The notes beneath the pieces were generated by a model, which was not told where the DNA came from, ran no database searches, and worked only from the letters and a program-made list of their open reading frames with translations. Of a stretch of DNA of 64,000 bases, positions 25,289 through 36,033 are shown in pieces. Positions within the stretch are counted from its first letter, which is position 1; each line of letters opens with the position of its first letter. A program made the translations under genes and the position numbers. The DNA is from Taudactylus pleione (Eukaryota; Chordata; Amphibia; Anura; Myobatrachidae), in NCBI GenBank assembly GCA_031769625.1, contig JAUIMM010000113.1, positions 17,718,501 to 17,782,500 on the forward strand. The letters run 5' to 3'.

Positions 25289-26478
25289 CAGAGCCAGATT
25301 AAGGTCTGTGAGGGCCCCTTGGCAACAAACTTGTGGGGGCCCCTATATACCACCATTTCTCGTCACCCTAGGATTATTTTTTTTCTTTCTATTCACCTTA
25401 ATGTCCCTCTTGCAATGCCCACTGTAGAAGTGCCCCTTATACAATGTCCCCAGTAATGGTCCCCGCTATACAGTGCTCCTTATGCAGTGCCCCCTGTAGT
25501 AGTCCCCCCTATGCAGTGCCCCCTGTAGTAGTGCCCCTTACGCAGTGCCCCCTGTATTGGTCTTCCCTATGCAGTGCCCCTTATATAACGCCCACAGTAG
25601 TAGTCCCCCCTATGCATTGCCCTCAGTAGTAGTCCACCCTATGCAGTGTCCTTTGTATAGTGCCCCCAGTAGTATTCCCCCAAAAGCATTTCCACCAGTA
25701 GTAGATCCCCCCATGCTCTGCTCCCAGAAGTAGTCCCCCCCATACAGTGCCCCAGCAGTCCCCCATGCTCTGCCCCCAGTAGTAGTCCCCCCATACAGTG
25801 CCCCAGTAGTAGTCCCCCCCTATACAGTGCCCTCAGTAGTAGTCCCCCCCATACAGTGCCCCAGTAGTCCTCCATGCTCTGCCCCCAGTAGTAGTCCCCA
25901 CCTGTACAGTGCCCCAGTAGTAGCCCCCCTATGCATTGCCCCCAGTAGCAAACACCCCCACTACAGAGTGCCCTCATGAAGTGGTCCCCCTATACAGTGA
26001 CCCTTGTAGCTGCCCCCTATACAGGCCCCCTATACAGGGACGCCTGTAACACTCCCCCCACCCCCTATGCAGTGACAGTGCCCCACACTCACACACGAAA
26101 AAAAAAAAAAGCTTACCTGAATCCCCGCTCCTGACGCGAGTCCCGGCTCTTCTGTTGCACAGTTGGGAGAGACGTCAGCGTCATGAAATCTCTCCCATCA
26201 TCACCAGCTGCGGTGGGAGCCGGCTCCCTTCAGTTGTGCAGCAGCCAATGAGAGTCTGTGTGACTCTCATCGATTGTTGTAACATACACAGCTGCCGCAG
26301 ACGGCTGTGTGTATGTCACTGTGTAGTGTAGCCTGCTCAATGCGCGGTCTACACTACACTAGCGGAGGGGACACTAGCGGCAGGCGCAGACAGCGCACCC
26401 ACTGTTAGTGGGGGCCCCTCCGTGTGTGGGGGCCCAGGGACGACCGCCCCTGTCGCCCCCCCCCTTAATCCGGCCCTG
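25289..26478. mobile_element. Nested hAT-like element, CAGGGCCGGATTAAG ends
   Basis: Left end cagagccagattaagg; right end ccttaatccggccctg. Flanking octamers agtgtggg (25281-25288) and ggtgtcgg (26479-26486) match at 6 of 8. Both ends run into ggggcccc-rich blocks. GC-rich and non-coding; most of the interior is a minisatellite. Confidence 0.7.
25390..25990. repeat. Minisatellite of gtagtagtcccccc units
   Basis: Around 20 imperfect units of about 27-30 bp (agtagtagtccccc, tatacagtgccccc). The Gly/Leu-rich minus-strand ORF and the Cys/Pro/Met-rich plus-strand ORFs are artefacts of this array. Confidence 0.9.
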
Positions 26479-26548
26479 GGTGTCGGCCCCCCCTGGATCC
26501 AGGGGCCCAAGTGCACCGCACACCCTGAATACATTATAGATATGCCAC

Positions 26549-26550
<2 letters not shown>

Positions 26551-26605
<55 letters not shown>
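26551..26605. repeat. (GATA)n microsatellite, right part
   Basis: About 13 GATA units directly following the hAT element. Confidence 0.95.
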
Positions 26606-27830
26606 CATTCTTATTTTAAGCATTTATTTTGTTTGCAGTAATGTAGTTACAAAAATATGAAACAAAATATCACTTTTTTATTCTTTTTTTTCTGACAGAT
26701 ATGTTTTTGTCTTTTAAACCCTTACATCATTATCAAGCACTCATAAAAAAAATGTAAAAAAAAAGAATAAACATTATATCAAACTGCTGGAACATAATAC
26801 ATTTTTAATAAGCTCCTTCCTGTATTAGGTGTTCTGTTCTATTTCCATTGCTGCATAAACCCATTATGCAAATTAAAAAAGGCCGGTAATGATATTCTCT
26901 TTCTTTAGTTGTAAGGTCTGCACTAAGATGCTCACTTCGAGAAAATGAATCCTATTTAATTTTAATGGTATAGCATGGGACTCAGAAATCCCAACATAAT
27001 AGTAGTTAGAAACTGGCTACTTTTGAATGTAAAATCTTTTCAACGGTTTCTATAATTAACTGTCAATATTTAAAAACACAGGAAAATGTAGATTCCAGAT
27101 ATATATATTTTTAAATTATGCATTCACTCTGTTATTTATTACCATATTCTATGATATGTTAGGAGAGCTTAATACGTTTCCATCCGAGTGCATTAAAATG
27201 CACTGCAGTGTTTTCATTGCAAGAGATACACATAATGCAATTAGCCTCAATTTATTGTTGAAACAAACAGTGAAATTTAAATATTAAATTTCCAAAATGT
27301 AAAGTTGATTTTAAATCTTACATTAAACAACTGTTTTAAGCAGCCATCCTGTTCTTAATTGAATTTGGAAAATCATTATCTAGGAAATAATAAAAGCACT
27401 AATGTAGTCTAATGATATTAGAGTAACCTAACACTGTTACTTGTTCCACATAGCGAGCATACTGCACACCCTGTAGATGAATTAGAGCTCCCTAAATTGA
27501 GGCATATTAAAGGCAGTAATGGTATGGCATTTTTTATGACGATGACTTGGATTATAATGTGACAGAAAAAAAATGTAGTTTCCTAAATGACAGTTTTCAG
27601 ATTCGTATTGCCCAAGGTAGTTGGGATGAACAGTAAACTATAATATGATTGATGTAATCTTTAAGTGGTTCCTCTACCTTTCAACTGCTAGTTGACCTAC
27701 CTAGAGCTTTACTTCTATATATGAGGAAATGTTTTACAGATTTACAAAGAAAGCTTTTTATTATGTACGTATTTATGCATGCATGTATGTATCTGTATAT
27801 GTGTGTGACTATATGCATGTGTATATATGT
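26606..27830. other. AT-rich, repeat-free stretch
   Basis: Looks unlike its neighbours: no transposon ends, no arrays, and dense homeodomain/POU-like words (atgcaaat-like tatgcaaattaa near 26865, gcaattagcctcaattta near 27237, taatgatatta). It has the look of conserved vertebrate regulatory DNA, but conservation cannot be tested here. Confidence 0.35.
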
Positions 27831-28010
27831 TGACAAAGTATGTATGCATACCCCCTAACCATCACGATTTTAGTAAGGCAGTGCTGTTTTTTGGGTGCAG
27901 TCCCATCCGTGGGCTGGAGAATAGATACAAGGAATCTCTCTCACCCGCTATGCACAAGAAGCTGGGGGCAGCCCAGCAACTAGGGAAACAAAATTCACCC
28001 CCCCCAATCC
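27831..28010. mobile_element. Possible MITE fragment (gcatacccccta)
   Basis: tatgcataccccctaaccat resembles the left end of the MITE at 58991-59296 (tatgcatacttcccaact). No right end was found. Confidence 0.3.
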
Positions 28011-28652
28011 AATTGTCAGTTAATACATTTCTTTGCACATTGCACTTACTGTATCTAACAGAGAAAACAAGAATCTTATGTTATTATCTCATACCCTTAT
28101 AGAGAGTTTATTTGAATGTAATTTATTTAGATTATTTATTAACTGTATTTTTAAACTGTTTTACACTCCTGGGAAGTGATACATGATATGTTAAATACAT
28201 TATTTGTCTATATATTTGTGTACTGTGTGATCTAATGTGTTTAGCGATGCAAATGCTGTAACTTTTCTTTGTGAAATGGTGCTGTGACATGTGGCCACTC
28301 CCCATCTTTGTGTGACCACCGAAGACTTGCGCAAAACAACCCGTTCCCTGTGTCCCAAATGTTGCTTTTTAAGGCCCCCAAGTCTTAAGTCCCCCGGGCT
28401 CACCAAAGCCTTATTTTAGGCCTGGTACAGTGTCTAGACATGGAGGGCCTGATGCAAATTTAAAAGCAAATCAGGTGTATGTCACTCCTAAACTGCGTGC
28501 ACAAATAAACGCATATATTCTCCCATGTACGCATCTTGAGGTGTGCCTGTATACTTGCTTTGCTACTGCAATAGAAGAATCATAAAAATTTGCTAAAGTC
28601 CATTATTAAAATATGAGAAGATCCTATTAAATAGACCATAGAAAATTATTGT
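28011..28652. other. Unassigned stretch
   Basis: A ggcctgatgcaaatt motif near 28447 resembles the ends of the Harbinger-like MITEs but has no partner. Confidence 0.4.
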
Positions 28653-28682
28653 CATATCTATCTGTCTATCTATCTATCTATT

Positions 28683-28717
<35 letters not shown>

Positions 28718-28722
28718 TTAGC
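28653..28722. repeat. (CTAT)n and (TTTA)n microsatellites
   Basis: A CTAT run followed by about nine TTTA units. The TTTA run is probably the tandem tail of the minus-strand LINE next to it. Confidence 0.93.
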
Positions 28723-29178
28723 ATGTTCTTATATAGCACAGCATATTCCATTGCTTTTGACAATTTGAAACAACATTAATAGAACAAGACTGGGTTGTAA
28801 GAGACAGACATAAAGGTAAGAGGGCCCTGCTCGCAAGCTTACAATCTATATTAAATAGGTGTTGATACACAAGGATAAGTGCTACATACTGCAAATTGGT
28901 CCAACCAGATTGCAGAGGTTCTTGGTGAGTTGTATGATCCAGGCACACAGGAATGTTGGCCTAGGGTTAAGAGGATGTGAAATTGAGGAAAGAGAAAATA
29001 TGTGAGGTTATGTGGACTGTAAGAAGGGATCTACTTATATAGGGAAGCTATGAAGGTTATGAAGGCGATTCTAGAATCTGATAAGCTTGTCTGAAAAGGT
29101 AAGTTTTCAGAGAACACTTGAATGTTTGGAAACTAGCGGAAAGTCTTATTGTGCGTGGGAGGGCATTCCACAGGAATG
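28723..29178 (-). mobile_element. 5'-truncated L2/CR1-like LINE 3' end
   Basis: Minus strand 29175-29057 reads FLWNALPRTIRLSASFQTF followed by KCSLKTYLFRQAY, the C-terminal tail of a LINE reverse transcriptase (compare WNSLP...SLQSFK at 7.2 kb). A 3' UTR with gattgtaagcttgcgagc follows, then the (TTTA)n tail. Truncated at its 5' side against the (CTAT)n run. Confidence 0.78.
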
Positions 29179-29225
29179 CCCTCTATCTATCTATCTATCT
29201 ATCTAGAAATCTATCTATCTATTGG

Positions 29226-29271
<46 letters not shown>

Positions 29272-29295
29272 ATCTATCTATCATCTATCATTTCT
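29179..29295. repeat. (CTAT)n microsatellite
   Basis: Long CTAT array with a few interruptions. It produces spurious IYLSIYLS ORFs on the plus strand. Confidence 0.95.
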
Positions 29296-30314
29296 ATCTC
29301 TCATGGACATGCAGTCAGGGTAGGCAGGCAAACTCCTGGGATTTTGTAAGAAATTATTAGAATAATACAATGAAGATATTTATAACTTAAAAACATCTTC
29401 TTTGTTTATTGTAATTGTCTTTATAGTTAACACTCACCAGCTTTGTGGAGCTCCCTGGGACTGCAGGGAGACAAGAGATGATGCAGCAACAGCTCAGTCT
29501 TGCTTCTTTATATTCAGACACTGCTTGCAGAGCTGGGGGTGAGACCACACCACGGGCAGTAAGCTGCACAGAAAAAGAGCTAATAGAGGCATGCCTCTAA
29601 GTATGGGGGGGCGTGCCTTGAGCACTGATGGACAACTTGGATGTGTCATGTGACCAGGAAGTGCACTGCAGTGTTTAGAGATTGGAGCTGTCAGCAGCAG
29701 ATAGAGAAGACACAGTGAGGCAAGTAGGAGAATCAATGGAAGAGAAATAGTAGAGGTATGATAAATTAATATACATAAATACTTAAATAAATATAAATAA
29801 AGATGGATAAAATTACATATATCACTTTAATAAAAAAGTTACATTTCATAAAATTTACACAAGTATATATATGAACAATGTGCCTCAAACTAGTGATTGT
29901 CCCCACAAGCAATGCCTGTTCCCATATATGTTTCCAGATTCAATAAGAATAATTATGAATTGCAGGAAATGTCAATTTCATGATGAGAATTACTGTAGGA
30001 CTGTCCAGTTGGTATATAATTACCAGATCTTTTCACCAGTAGAGGGATGATCCTATTCCCAAAAAAGTTCCATATGCGGCACTTGGATCCCTCAGAAATT
30101 TAGATACAGTCCAGTCCAGATTAGAAACAAATGGAAAGTCTGGGGTGGTAGTAGTACTTTGGATATATCCGACAATCTGGCCCAGGCTTTTTTTTTTAAA
30201 CAAATGGTGAGTAGAGGCAAAAGTCCACTGATGCATTTCGCTGTACAGGACTGACAGCTTTTTAAAAAAATAAGGCCTCCCCAGACATCCCTAGACATCA
30301 CTGCATGTCACTGC
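29296..30314. other. Unassigned stretch
   Basis: No gene recognised. The motif atgcagtcagggtaggcagg (about 29308) recurs at 60087 with the same following gaagatatttataac, so part of it is a dispersed repeat. Confidence 0.45.
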
Positions 30315-30316
30315 TG

Positions 30317-30363
<47 letters not shown>
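30315..30363. repeat. (CTAT)n microsatellite
   Basis: About 12 units. Confidence 0.95.
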
Positions 30364-30469
30364 CTTACCTAGTCTCCCAGAATGTCCAGGAGATTCCCCA
30401 ATTTTTGGTGGATTCTCCTGCATGCTGCTCTCTGACATTCACTTCTGCCCTCTTCTTGATAGAAGACTG

Positions 30470-31075
30470 AGGACCTCATTCAGACTCAGTTGTAAGCGGC
30501 CGCTCGGTTGTACCCAGCTATGTTCACAAAACAGCACATGCGTAAGTTTCGCAATGCGCGTGCGCAAACTAGCTGTTGCGATCGGAAATTTCTCTCTCCT
30601 TCAACTTGGCCAGGTCGTTAGTTTGAGTGACAGGATGAGGCATTTGTGGGTGGTAACAGGGGAAGGTGCTTGTGAACCGGGGAGTGGAGATCCGAACGCA
30701 GGCGTGCCTGACTATGCAAACGCCATTTTATGGGAGTGCATAATTAACTAAGTAGTGTCATGGCACACGTGACATGGGAAGTTTTTACACTGACTTGATC
30801 GTAGTGCTTAAGAGAGGGTATGGTCAACCTTAAGCTCTACGACCAGCTCCGATGGTTTCCGATGGGCTCGATTTATCCTTATATGCACGGAGATGATGTG
30901 TATTGCGAACGAGAAGGGGGCTTGTTTTTAGTCTTATGGCCGCATCCTCCAGCTAACGCTCATTCAGCTAACGATCCCATCTTAACGACGCAACTTTCGA
31001 GTGCATTATTTGCATATCCGCCCACTTTTACCTTTCGACCGAGCGGCCGCAACGACTGACTCTGAATGAGGTCCT
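30470..31075. mobile_element. 606-bp MITE with NotI sites in its ends
   Basis: Inverted ends aggacctcattcagactcag and the complement (ctgactctgaatgaggtcct). Each is followed inwards by gcggccgc (30496-30503 and 31043-31050) and cggt/ccga. CpG-rich interior with gcgcgtgcgcaa and gcaacgacgcaac words. No transposase. Of the same general type as the other tgattcag-ended MITEs. Confidence 0.82.
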
Positions 31076-32189
31076 GAGTACCAAGTGATATGATGACAAG
31101 ATTCATTGTTGAATCACTTCATCATGGCCACCCCCCCAATTTACAATGCCAGTAATCATGGTTTTGTATAGCATAGACAGGGTCACAATGACGCTATCAT
31201 GAACCACACACATTCCTATCTATTTGTATGTACTGACTGTCCTGACTATTATTTATTCATACAATAAAATAGTTTGTCTATAAGAAATTACCTGAGCTAC
31301 AACAATATTACTTACTTGAAGAAAAATATTAATTTAATAATCGCACCTTTAATTAAAAAATATATATATTTTTCATCCATATTAATTTAATGATACACAA
31401 TAAGACCTGTGTCAGCAAGAATAAGCATTGTGCCTCTTGATACAGAAATAAAATGTAAGTAGGAAGTGAAACAGCTCTCCGAAATAATCCTACAATAGAT
31501 TTAAAACATATATTGCAGATATTAATCTATCATTTAGTAAGTTTATACACACATACACGTGCACACCGCTGTCAGCACTTTTCCAATTAGTTTTTCCCTT
31601 GAGCAACACAGTAATTTTAGTAGAGGTTTCAGAAAATGAGTTGGTTTATTGATACAAAAGAGAACGCAGTGTACAGCCAGGCGCATTAGTAGTCGCCCTT
31701 TATATTTTTCTTTTTGTTTTAATTTCCTTTATGAAAATTTGCTTTGCTAGATTGTTTGTTTGTAGAAAGATTTTTGAAAATGAGAAAATGGAAATAACTG
31801 TGAACATAGGACTTAATTTAATACAGAATGTATTTAAAACAATACTTACAAGCAATTATTTGGAAACATAATTTGATGGCATTTAAGAACCCCACTGCAA
31901 ATCTAGTCTGCCTATTTTTATTCTTAAAACCCTGAGATCCTATTTGACCCTTTGCTGTTTTGATTTTATGTAGGATAGTCATACTGTATGTTTAATGTAT
32001 CTCAGGCATGTTTACATTTCCCTGCAATACGTATTAGCCACTTCCATATATGTTGGAATGTTAGGCTATACCCAATATCTACACTACTGCACTTTTGATA
32101 AAGTATGTATTCCTAAACACCCCCTAAACCTGCTAACATTTGTAGTCTTACTAATCTTCCTAGCATTTTTCTCCTTTTACAATTAAACT
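31076..32189. other. AT-rich, repeat-free stretch
   Basis: No gene or transposon recognised. 31540-31700 contains non-repetitive blocks (ctgtcagcacttttccaatt, cattagtagtcgcccttta) that look like conserved non-coding DNA, an impression only. Confidence 0.35.
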
Positions 32190-32400
32190 GATAATATAAA
32201 AATATTGTGTCTGTCTGCCTGTTTGTTGCAAGTTGGCCCAAAAACTTTGAAACCAATTTTCATTAAAATTGCATCATTATGTAATTCACACACTGAGAAA
32301 TAACCTGCACTTTGTTTCATCTCGAGATATGTCAATTTAAAGCTGGACAATAACAACAACAAAATGTATTGACATCATCAATGCGAGAGATAGGTGTGGC
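32190..32400 (+). mobile_element. Helitron-like element, left part
   Basis: gtctgtctgcctgtttgttg, caagttggcccaaaaac, aaccaattttcattaaaatt and gctggacaataacaacaac are typical of the non-coding body of a Helitron-like repeat. Interrupted at 32400 by a hAT and resumed at 33914. The exact 5' end is unclear. Confidence 0.45.
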
Positions 32401-32854
32401 CAGTGGCGTAACTAGGGGGGAATGAGCGGGGCACATGCCCTGTATGCCGTGGCAGGCCCAGCAGAGTGGTGTGCCGCTGGCCATGGCATCGTAACTGCAC
32501 TGTCACCCCGCGCCACCATTGCGCCCGGACCGAAGAAGAGGACTTGTCATGTAATGAGCAGTGAACTGTGCCTGCTGGTGCTGATTGTAGAGTGAGCTGC
32601 AGCAGAAGCGTGCAGCCTCTCCCAAGCAGTCATTCCCATCCTGAGAGCTGCTGGATAACAGAGTGTCTTCCTTCCCTGGTGCTCTCTCAGCTCCGTAGCA
32701 GCCAGGTGAGTATTTGTTTTTATGCAAGGGGGGGCGGACTGCCACAGGGAATTTGGGAGGGGGGGTTGGATGGACTGCCATTTGGCTGGACTGCCATGGG
32801 GGGAGGGTGGGGATGGACTGCCGTGGGGAGTAGTGGGGGTGCATTTGTGTGAAT

Positions 32855-33090
32855 GAGGTGTGTGCATCTGTCAGTGTGTGTGTGTCAGTGCTTGTGTGTG
32901 TATCTGTGTCAGTATGTGTGTGTATCTGTGTCAGTGTATGTGTCACTGTGTACTGTATGTGTTAGTATGTGTATCAGATCTGTGTCATTGTGTGTGTATC
33001 TTTGTCAGTGTGTGTATCTGTGTCAGTGTGTGTGTATCTGTGTCAGTGTGTGAGTGTATCTTAGTCAGTGTATGTGTATCTGTGATGGTA
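32855..33090. repeat. (TG)-rich array with tgtgtcagtgtg units
   Basis: Tandem gtatctgtgtcagtgtgtgt-type units of about 20 bp inside the hAT element. Cys/Val-rich ORFs across it are artefacts. Confidence 0.9.
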
Positions 33091-33092
33091 TG

Positions 33093-33480
33093 CTTGGAGA
33101 CGACACAGGGGGGAGGAGATGGTGTGGCTGAGAGATGACACAGGGGGAGGGGATGGTGTGGCTGAAAGACTATGCAGGGGGGAGGCGATGGTGTGGCTGA
33201 GAGACAAAGCAGGGGGAGGCAATGGTGTGCTGAGAGAAAATGTGGGGGGGAGGCGATGGTATGGCTGAGAGACGATGCAGGGGGTGGCAATAGTGTGCTG
33301 AGAGATGATACAGGGGAGAGGCAATGTGTGGCTGAGAAACGAAGCAGGAAGGGAGGCAATGGTGTGCTGAGAGACAATGCGGGGGAAGGCGATGGTGTGG
33401 CTGAGAGACAACGCATGGGGGGAGATGATTGTGTGTTGAGAGATGACGCAGGGGGAGATTGTGTGGCTGAGAGAAGCAGG
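33093..33480. repeat. Purine-rich minisatellite
   Basis: Roughly 36-bp units (gaggcgatggtgtggctgag, agacgatgcaggggg), about 11 copies with indels, inside the hAT element. Confidence 0.88.
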
Positions 33481-33913
33481 GAGGAGAAAGTTACACTGGG
33501 GGAATGAGTCTGGTTGAACCGCTGTTGTATAATGACCTTCTTAATATTCCTACACAAACAGGCATCTTCTGGATGATGTGACCTACATAAATAGTGAAAA
33601 CTGACTGAGGACACGATCTTCCCAGGGAGGATACATTTCTTCAGAGGTTCCACGTTGTGAGAAACTACCGTATAGGTAAGGTGCATATAGAATGGGAAGG
33701 AATGTTCCCAGAGTGATGAGAAATGGGTGTCATGTCATGTTGGTACGCCCCATTTTCAGAGGTCATGAACCTTCGGTATGTGACAACGCCCATTTTTTGC
33801 TGAACGTCTTAGCCACGCAAATATATTTTTCTGTGTGTTTGTGTGTGTGCGGGGGGGAGGGGGCACCGTTCTTCAACTTGCCTTGGGCTCCAAATACCCT
33901 AGTTATGCCACTG

Positions 33914-34192
33914 GGTGTGGCACTGTACCTGCGGCTGGTAAGGGGGTGGGGGGAGAGGTGCTTTGGGTCCATGTTCTCTTGAATAGGATAGGTTACATTG
34001 TGCACAGGGCATACAGTGACATTGGTGTGAGGGGTGGGTGAAGGCGGTGCTGCCACCAGTCTCTATAATGCAGTTATCATGTGGGTCACTCCCACAACAG
34101 GGCCACTATGCAAAGCAATACCACTAGAACACCTAAGCAAAAAAGTTGGTAGAAGCAATTTCATCATGGGCAAAGCTGCGGGCAACAGCTAG
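33914..34192 (+). mobile_element. Helitron-like element, 3' end
   Basis: Ends gcaaagctgcgggcaacagctag and then t. A short hairpin (agctg/cagct) followed by a CTAG terminus is the expected Helitron 3' signature (hairpin then CTRR, insertion next to T). Continues the left part at 32190-32400 across the hAT insertion. Confidence 0.5.
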
Positions 34193-34514
34193 TATGTATA
34201 TAAAAATGTGAGGTCTCCTTTACGTACTGTGCCATTTTCACCTTAGTTTAATTCTTTTTTAGCCTCGATTTAATTAACCAGGTATAATACTTTATCTTCA
34301 TTCCTAAAACAATCTTTTTGTTTTGAAATTGTGTTGTTTTGTGTTTTCTGTTTTTTAAATTAACCACACTGATTGATGATGAATAGACTTAGGGGCAAAC
34401 GCACCATTCCTAGAGAGGCATTTAAAACTACATGAAACAAGAAAAAAAGCACAAGAACACTTTGCTATGAGCCTGCAACAATATTTTTGGATTAAATGTG
34501 TGGGTAAGTCACAG
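34193..34514. other. Unassigned AT-rich spacer
   Basis: Nothing recognisable. Confidence 0.5.
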
Positions 34515-34679
34515 GGAGAGCTGTACTAAGTCTTGGCGAGAGATAAGTCGGAGAGTAATAATCATCTCCTAACTGTCAGTTTACAGGCTGTGTTTGAAAA
34601 ATGTCAGTTAGGAGCTGATTGGTTAGTACTTTATTACTCTCCACTTTATCATACTCCAAGGCTTAGTACATCTACCCCT
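34515..34679. mobile_element. Palindromic MITE (gtactaagtcttgg ends)
   Basis: 165 bp with inverted ends gctgtactaagtcttgg / ccaaggcttagtacatctac. The two halves pair through gagagtaataa/ttattactctc and cagttaggagctgattggtt. A relative is at 45450-45623. Confidence 0.8.
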
Positions 34680-34730
34680 GTGCATCGCTTAGTCACAGAG
34701 ATATCTCATCATAATAAGATTTAGACTAAT

Positions 34731-35085
34731 GGTGGGTATACACTATACAGATATATCTGCAGATGATGGTCATTCCTACAGACTGAGCAACCATCATCTG
34801 TGTCTGCCCGCAGGTCCCGGCGACCAGGGTGCATGTTGGGGGCATGTCCCGGTGGGCGGGGCGTGTCCTGCCCCCTCCTTGTGGCTGCCGACCACCCGTA
34901 CACACCTGCCGATGGACAGATATGTCTGCAGATATATGTGTCCAGTGGCTGTACAGCACAGCCATTGCGATATGTCGGTGAATGCCGGCGTTCACGGACA
35001 TATTGCGGGTACACACTGCCTGACGGGCAGCAGATACATTGGCTGATCAATTTATTGGCCAATGTATCTGTCAGTGTGTACCCAG
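34731..35085. mobile_element. MITE with ggtgggtacacact ends
   Basis: 355 bp; ends ggtgggtatacact and agtgtgtacccagc are inverted repeats. The interior is GC-rich with cagatatatctgcaga palindromes. Non-coding. Confidence 0.78.
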
Positions 35086-35375
35086 CTTTACAGTGTACTA
35101 TAATTTTCTTTTTCTTTCTGTTAACACCTGCATTATCTATTTATTCAATATTTTAAGTGACAATTGTTCTCATCAATTTTTGTTATTTCCTTAGTTGATT
35201 GTGTTTGCAATTGCAATATGCTTATTTATTGTAACACAGCACGAATATATACATTCATTAAATAATACAGTGCCCCCATACTTACCATATTGTTACTGTA
35301 GCTGAAATTTGCTCAACCTCTCCTGGCTCCTCTTATGTTAGTATCATGTTATATATATAAATCTATACATATAAA

Positions 35376-35377
<2 letters not shown>

Positions 35378-35411
<34 letters not shown>

Positions 35412-35430
35412 CACAGAGAGAGAGAGAGAA
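35378..35430. repeat. (TA)n then (GA)n microsatellite
   Basis: tatata run followed by acacagagagagagagaga. It sits where the left terminus of the following hAT copy should be and may have grown from its tagagag end. Confidence 0.9.
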
Positions 35431-35789
35431 ATCCCCATGTTTTGGTTTTGGATTTTTGTGTTTTGGTTATTGTATTGGTTTGGCAAAAGCACTCTCATGT
35501 GTTTTGGTTTTGGTTTTGGATCTGTGCTATAAAAACAAATGGATAAAAATAGCTAAAATCATGTAATTTGGGCATATTTCAGTTCCTACAGTATCATTAA
35601 CCTCAATAACATTAATTTACAGTACTTTACAGTCAATTTTGACCACCTCATAGTTCACAATATTGATCACCAATATTTTCCAAAGGCTGGCTGGCTAAAC
35701 TAAGCAACAGAGCAGTGCTACAAACATATGACAGTTTAAAAGACACTGCCAAACAGCAGTGGTAGATAGGATGGCAGTTTAATAAACTA

Positions 35790-35991
35790 TAGGTGGTAAA
35801 TTTACTAAAATGAGAGTTTTTAGAAGTGAGTTTTAAAAGTGATGATGCCCATAGCAACCAGATTCTAGCTATTATTTTCTAGAAGGTGCTATTTAAATTA
35901 AAAGTAGAATCTGATTGGTTGCTATGGGCAACATCACTTTTAAAACTCACTTCTAAAAAATCTAACTTTAGTAAATTTAGTAAATTTACTC
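35790..35991. mobile_element. Palindromic MITE (taggggtaaatttacta family)
   Basis: 202 bp; left end taggtggtaaatttacta, right end tagtaaatttactcc. The halves pair through gttgctatgggcaacatcac / gtgatgatgcccatagcaac and agattctagctattattttc. The same family is inserted in copy B at 52081. Confidence 0.85.
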
Positions 35992-36033
35992 CTTGGTTTC
36001 TATCATTACCCCTAGGTAATGATAGAAACCAAG
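35992..36033. repeat. Perfect 19-bp-stem hairpin at a MITE end
   Basis: cttggtttctatcattacc, loop ccta, then its exact complement. The loop and inner stem (acccctagg) look like a second copy of the MITE end. Confidence 0.9.

Larger units (their letters stand above)
25056..26550. mobile_element. Non-autonomous hAT inserted in a GATA microsatellite
   Basis: Ends caagggtgtattaagag and atagatatgccacta (inverse tagtggcatatct) are related to the CAGTGGCGTA hAT terminus. Both sides abut GATA repeats, so the 8-bp duplication reads gatagata on each side. No transposase is seen. A second hAT (25289-26478) lies inside it. Confidence 0.7.
32401..33913. mobile_element. Non-autonomous hAT, CAGTGGCGTAACTAG ends
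   Basis: 1513 bp with inverted ends cagtggcgtaactaggg / ccctagttatgccactg. Perfect 8-bp target duplication ggtgtggc (32393-32400 and 33914-33921). The interior is a GC-rich unique segment (32500-32850) and two tandem arrays; no transposase was found. The 147-, 233- and 116-codon minus-strand ORFs are shadows of the arrays. Confidence 0.92.

Noticed and set aside
29118..29360. IYLSIYLS ORFs, also at 30305-30751
   Set aside because: CTAT microsatellite translations; the downstream part of the 30305 ORF is MITE sequence.
32853..33686. Cys/Val-rich and Ser/Pro-rich ORFs, up to 233 codons
   Set aside because: Translations of TG-rich and purine-rich tandem arrays inside a hAT element.
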